Assembly (NCBI GenBank): GCA_012513595.1
Contig: JAAZBY010000381.1
Span: forward strand, 1 to 13,724
Direction of reading: 5' to 3'
Length of the DNA: 13,724 nucleotides
From: Chloroflexota bacterium
GTDB taxonomy: Bacteria > Chloroflexota > Anaerolineae > UBA1429
The position numbers were made by a program, and so were the translations under genes. Below, in pieces: positions 13,542-13,724 of this stretch. The stretch's first letter is position 1. Each line of letters begins with the position of its first letter. The notes beneath the pieces are model-generated. The model saw only the letters and a program-made list of their open reading frames with translations. It was not told the origin of the DNA and ran no database searches.

Positions 13542-13585
13542 GCGGGGCTCCCCCCGTTCGGGGGGCAGGCAAGACCCCGCCCTAC
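13542..13585. repeat. Repeat module A, copy 2 (nested hairpin)
   Basis: Identical over 44 bases to 6024-6067. In this cluster it is the last module, whereas in the left cluster it is the first. It lies 22 bases downstream of the stop codon of the minus-strand gene at 13608, so its hairpin could stabilise or end that transcript. Confidence 0.8.
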
Positions 13586-13607
13586 GGGATACGCCGGCTA
13601 ATGAACC

Positions 13608-13724
13608 TTACTGAATAGATCGCGTTATGTCTGGCTGCGGGCAGGCGGCCAGGGCGCCCCGGTACAGGCGGTCCAGGTCCTGCAATCCCACGTAGCGCAG
13701 CAGCTCCTGGGAGCCCTCCCGGTA
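13608..13724 (-). CDS. C-terminal 38 residues of an unidentified protein, cut by the window edge
   Basis: On the minus strand the frame is open from the window edge to a TAA at 13608-13610. It reads YREGSQELLRYVGLQDLDRL and then YRGALAACPQ, ending in DITRSIQ. Nearly all of the first 30 codons end in G or C, matching the coding bias of the neighbours. The two other minus frames look less protein-like. The fragment is amphipathic and probably helical (alternating Leu with charged residues). It is too short to name a family. The gene is co-directional with the ABC operon but separated from it by the repeat cluster and the operon promoter, so it is probably a separate unit. Confidence 0.65.
   Translation of the reverse strand, partial: YREGSQELLRYVGLQDLDRLYRGALAACPQPDITRSIQ

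Larger units (their letters stand above)
12987..13607. other. Non-coding spacer upstream of the ABC operon (repeat cluster R2)
   Basis: No convincing gene lies in these 621 bases; open frames are Arg/Pro/Ala-rich and cross the repeats. The left part (12987-13118) has short irregular GAGCG repeats. The middle has an AT-rich palindromic segment (13119-13171). The right part (13235-13585) is a cluster of the dispersed modules B, C, D and A also found at 6024-6465, listed separately. Confidence 0.75.

Noticed and set aside
6024..13585. Composite transposon or insertion sequence carrying the ABC operon.
   Set aside because: No transposase, no terminal inverted repeats and no target duplication are visible; the flanking repeats are short, modular and in rotated order, so only a repeat-flanked segment is claimed.

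Overview
The window looks like a chromosomal segment of an uncultured or deep-branching high-GC bacterium, most plausibly a member of the Chloroflexota (Anaerolineae/Caldilineae-like). The reasons are a strong G/C bias at codon third positions, a substrate-binding lipoprotein with a long Pro/Thr/Ala linker of the kind common in that phylum, a squalene/phytoene synthase beside a phylum-typical FAD oxidoreductase, and many GC-rich dispersed palindromic repeats. This assignment is by eye, with no database search.

Left part (1-5969), housekeeping and envelope genes. hemW (heme chaperone, radical SAM) is followed by a long imperfect inverted repeat. Next comes a near-consensus promoter, a squalene/phytoene synthase and an FAD-dependent oxidoreductase in the same direction. 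The oxidoreductase is split by a one-base frameshift at a run of five C. Convergent with it, six bases away, is rfbC (dTDP-4-dehydrorhamnose 3,5-epimerase). rfbC and an MFS transporter of unknown substrate diverge from back-to-back promoters.

Middle (6605-12986, minus strand), a complete five-gene oligopeptide/dipeptide-type ABC importer in the order substrate-binding lipoprotein, permease B, permease C, ATPase D, ATPase F. It has a strong promoter, a leader of about 200 nt, a strong hairpin between the binding-protein and permease genes, and an ATGA overlap between the ATPases. Two components are unusual. The binding protein appears circularly permuted: the part of the family 5 fold that is normally C-terminal comes first and the normally N-terminal part second, together about the length of one whole domain. 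The OppC-type permease carries about 110 extra residues in its first extracytoplasmic loop, with a pattern resembling one lobe of a type 2 periplasmic binding protein. Together they make this operon the most interesting object in the window.

Flanks of the importer (5970-6604 and 12987-13607). Both are non-coding and hold the same modular GC-rich repeat family (modules A, B, C and D). The order is A-B-C-D on the left and B-C-D-A on the right. The left cluster also holds six identical 21-bp tandem copies and a 66-67 bp duplication. The right end (13608-13724) is the C-terminal end of an unidentified minus-strand gene cut by the window edge. No tRNA, rRNA, CRISPR array, transposase or phage gene was seen.
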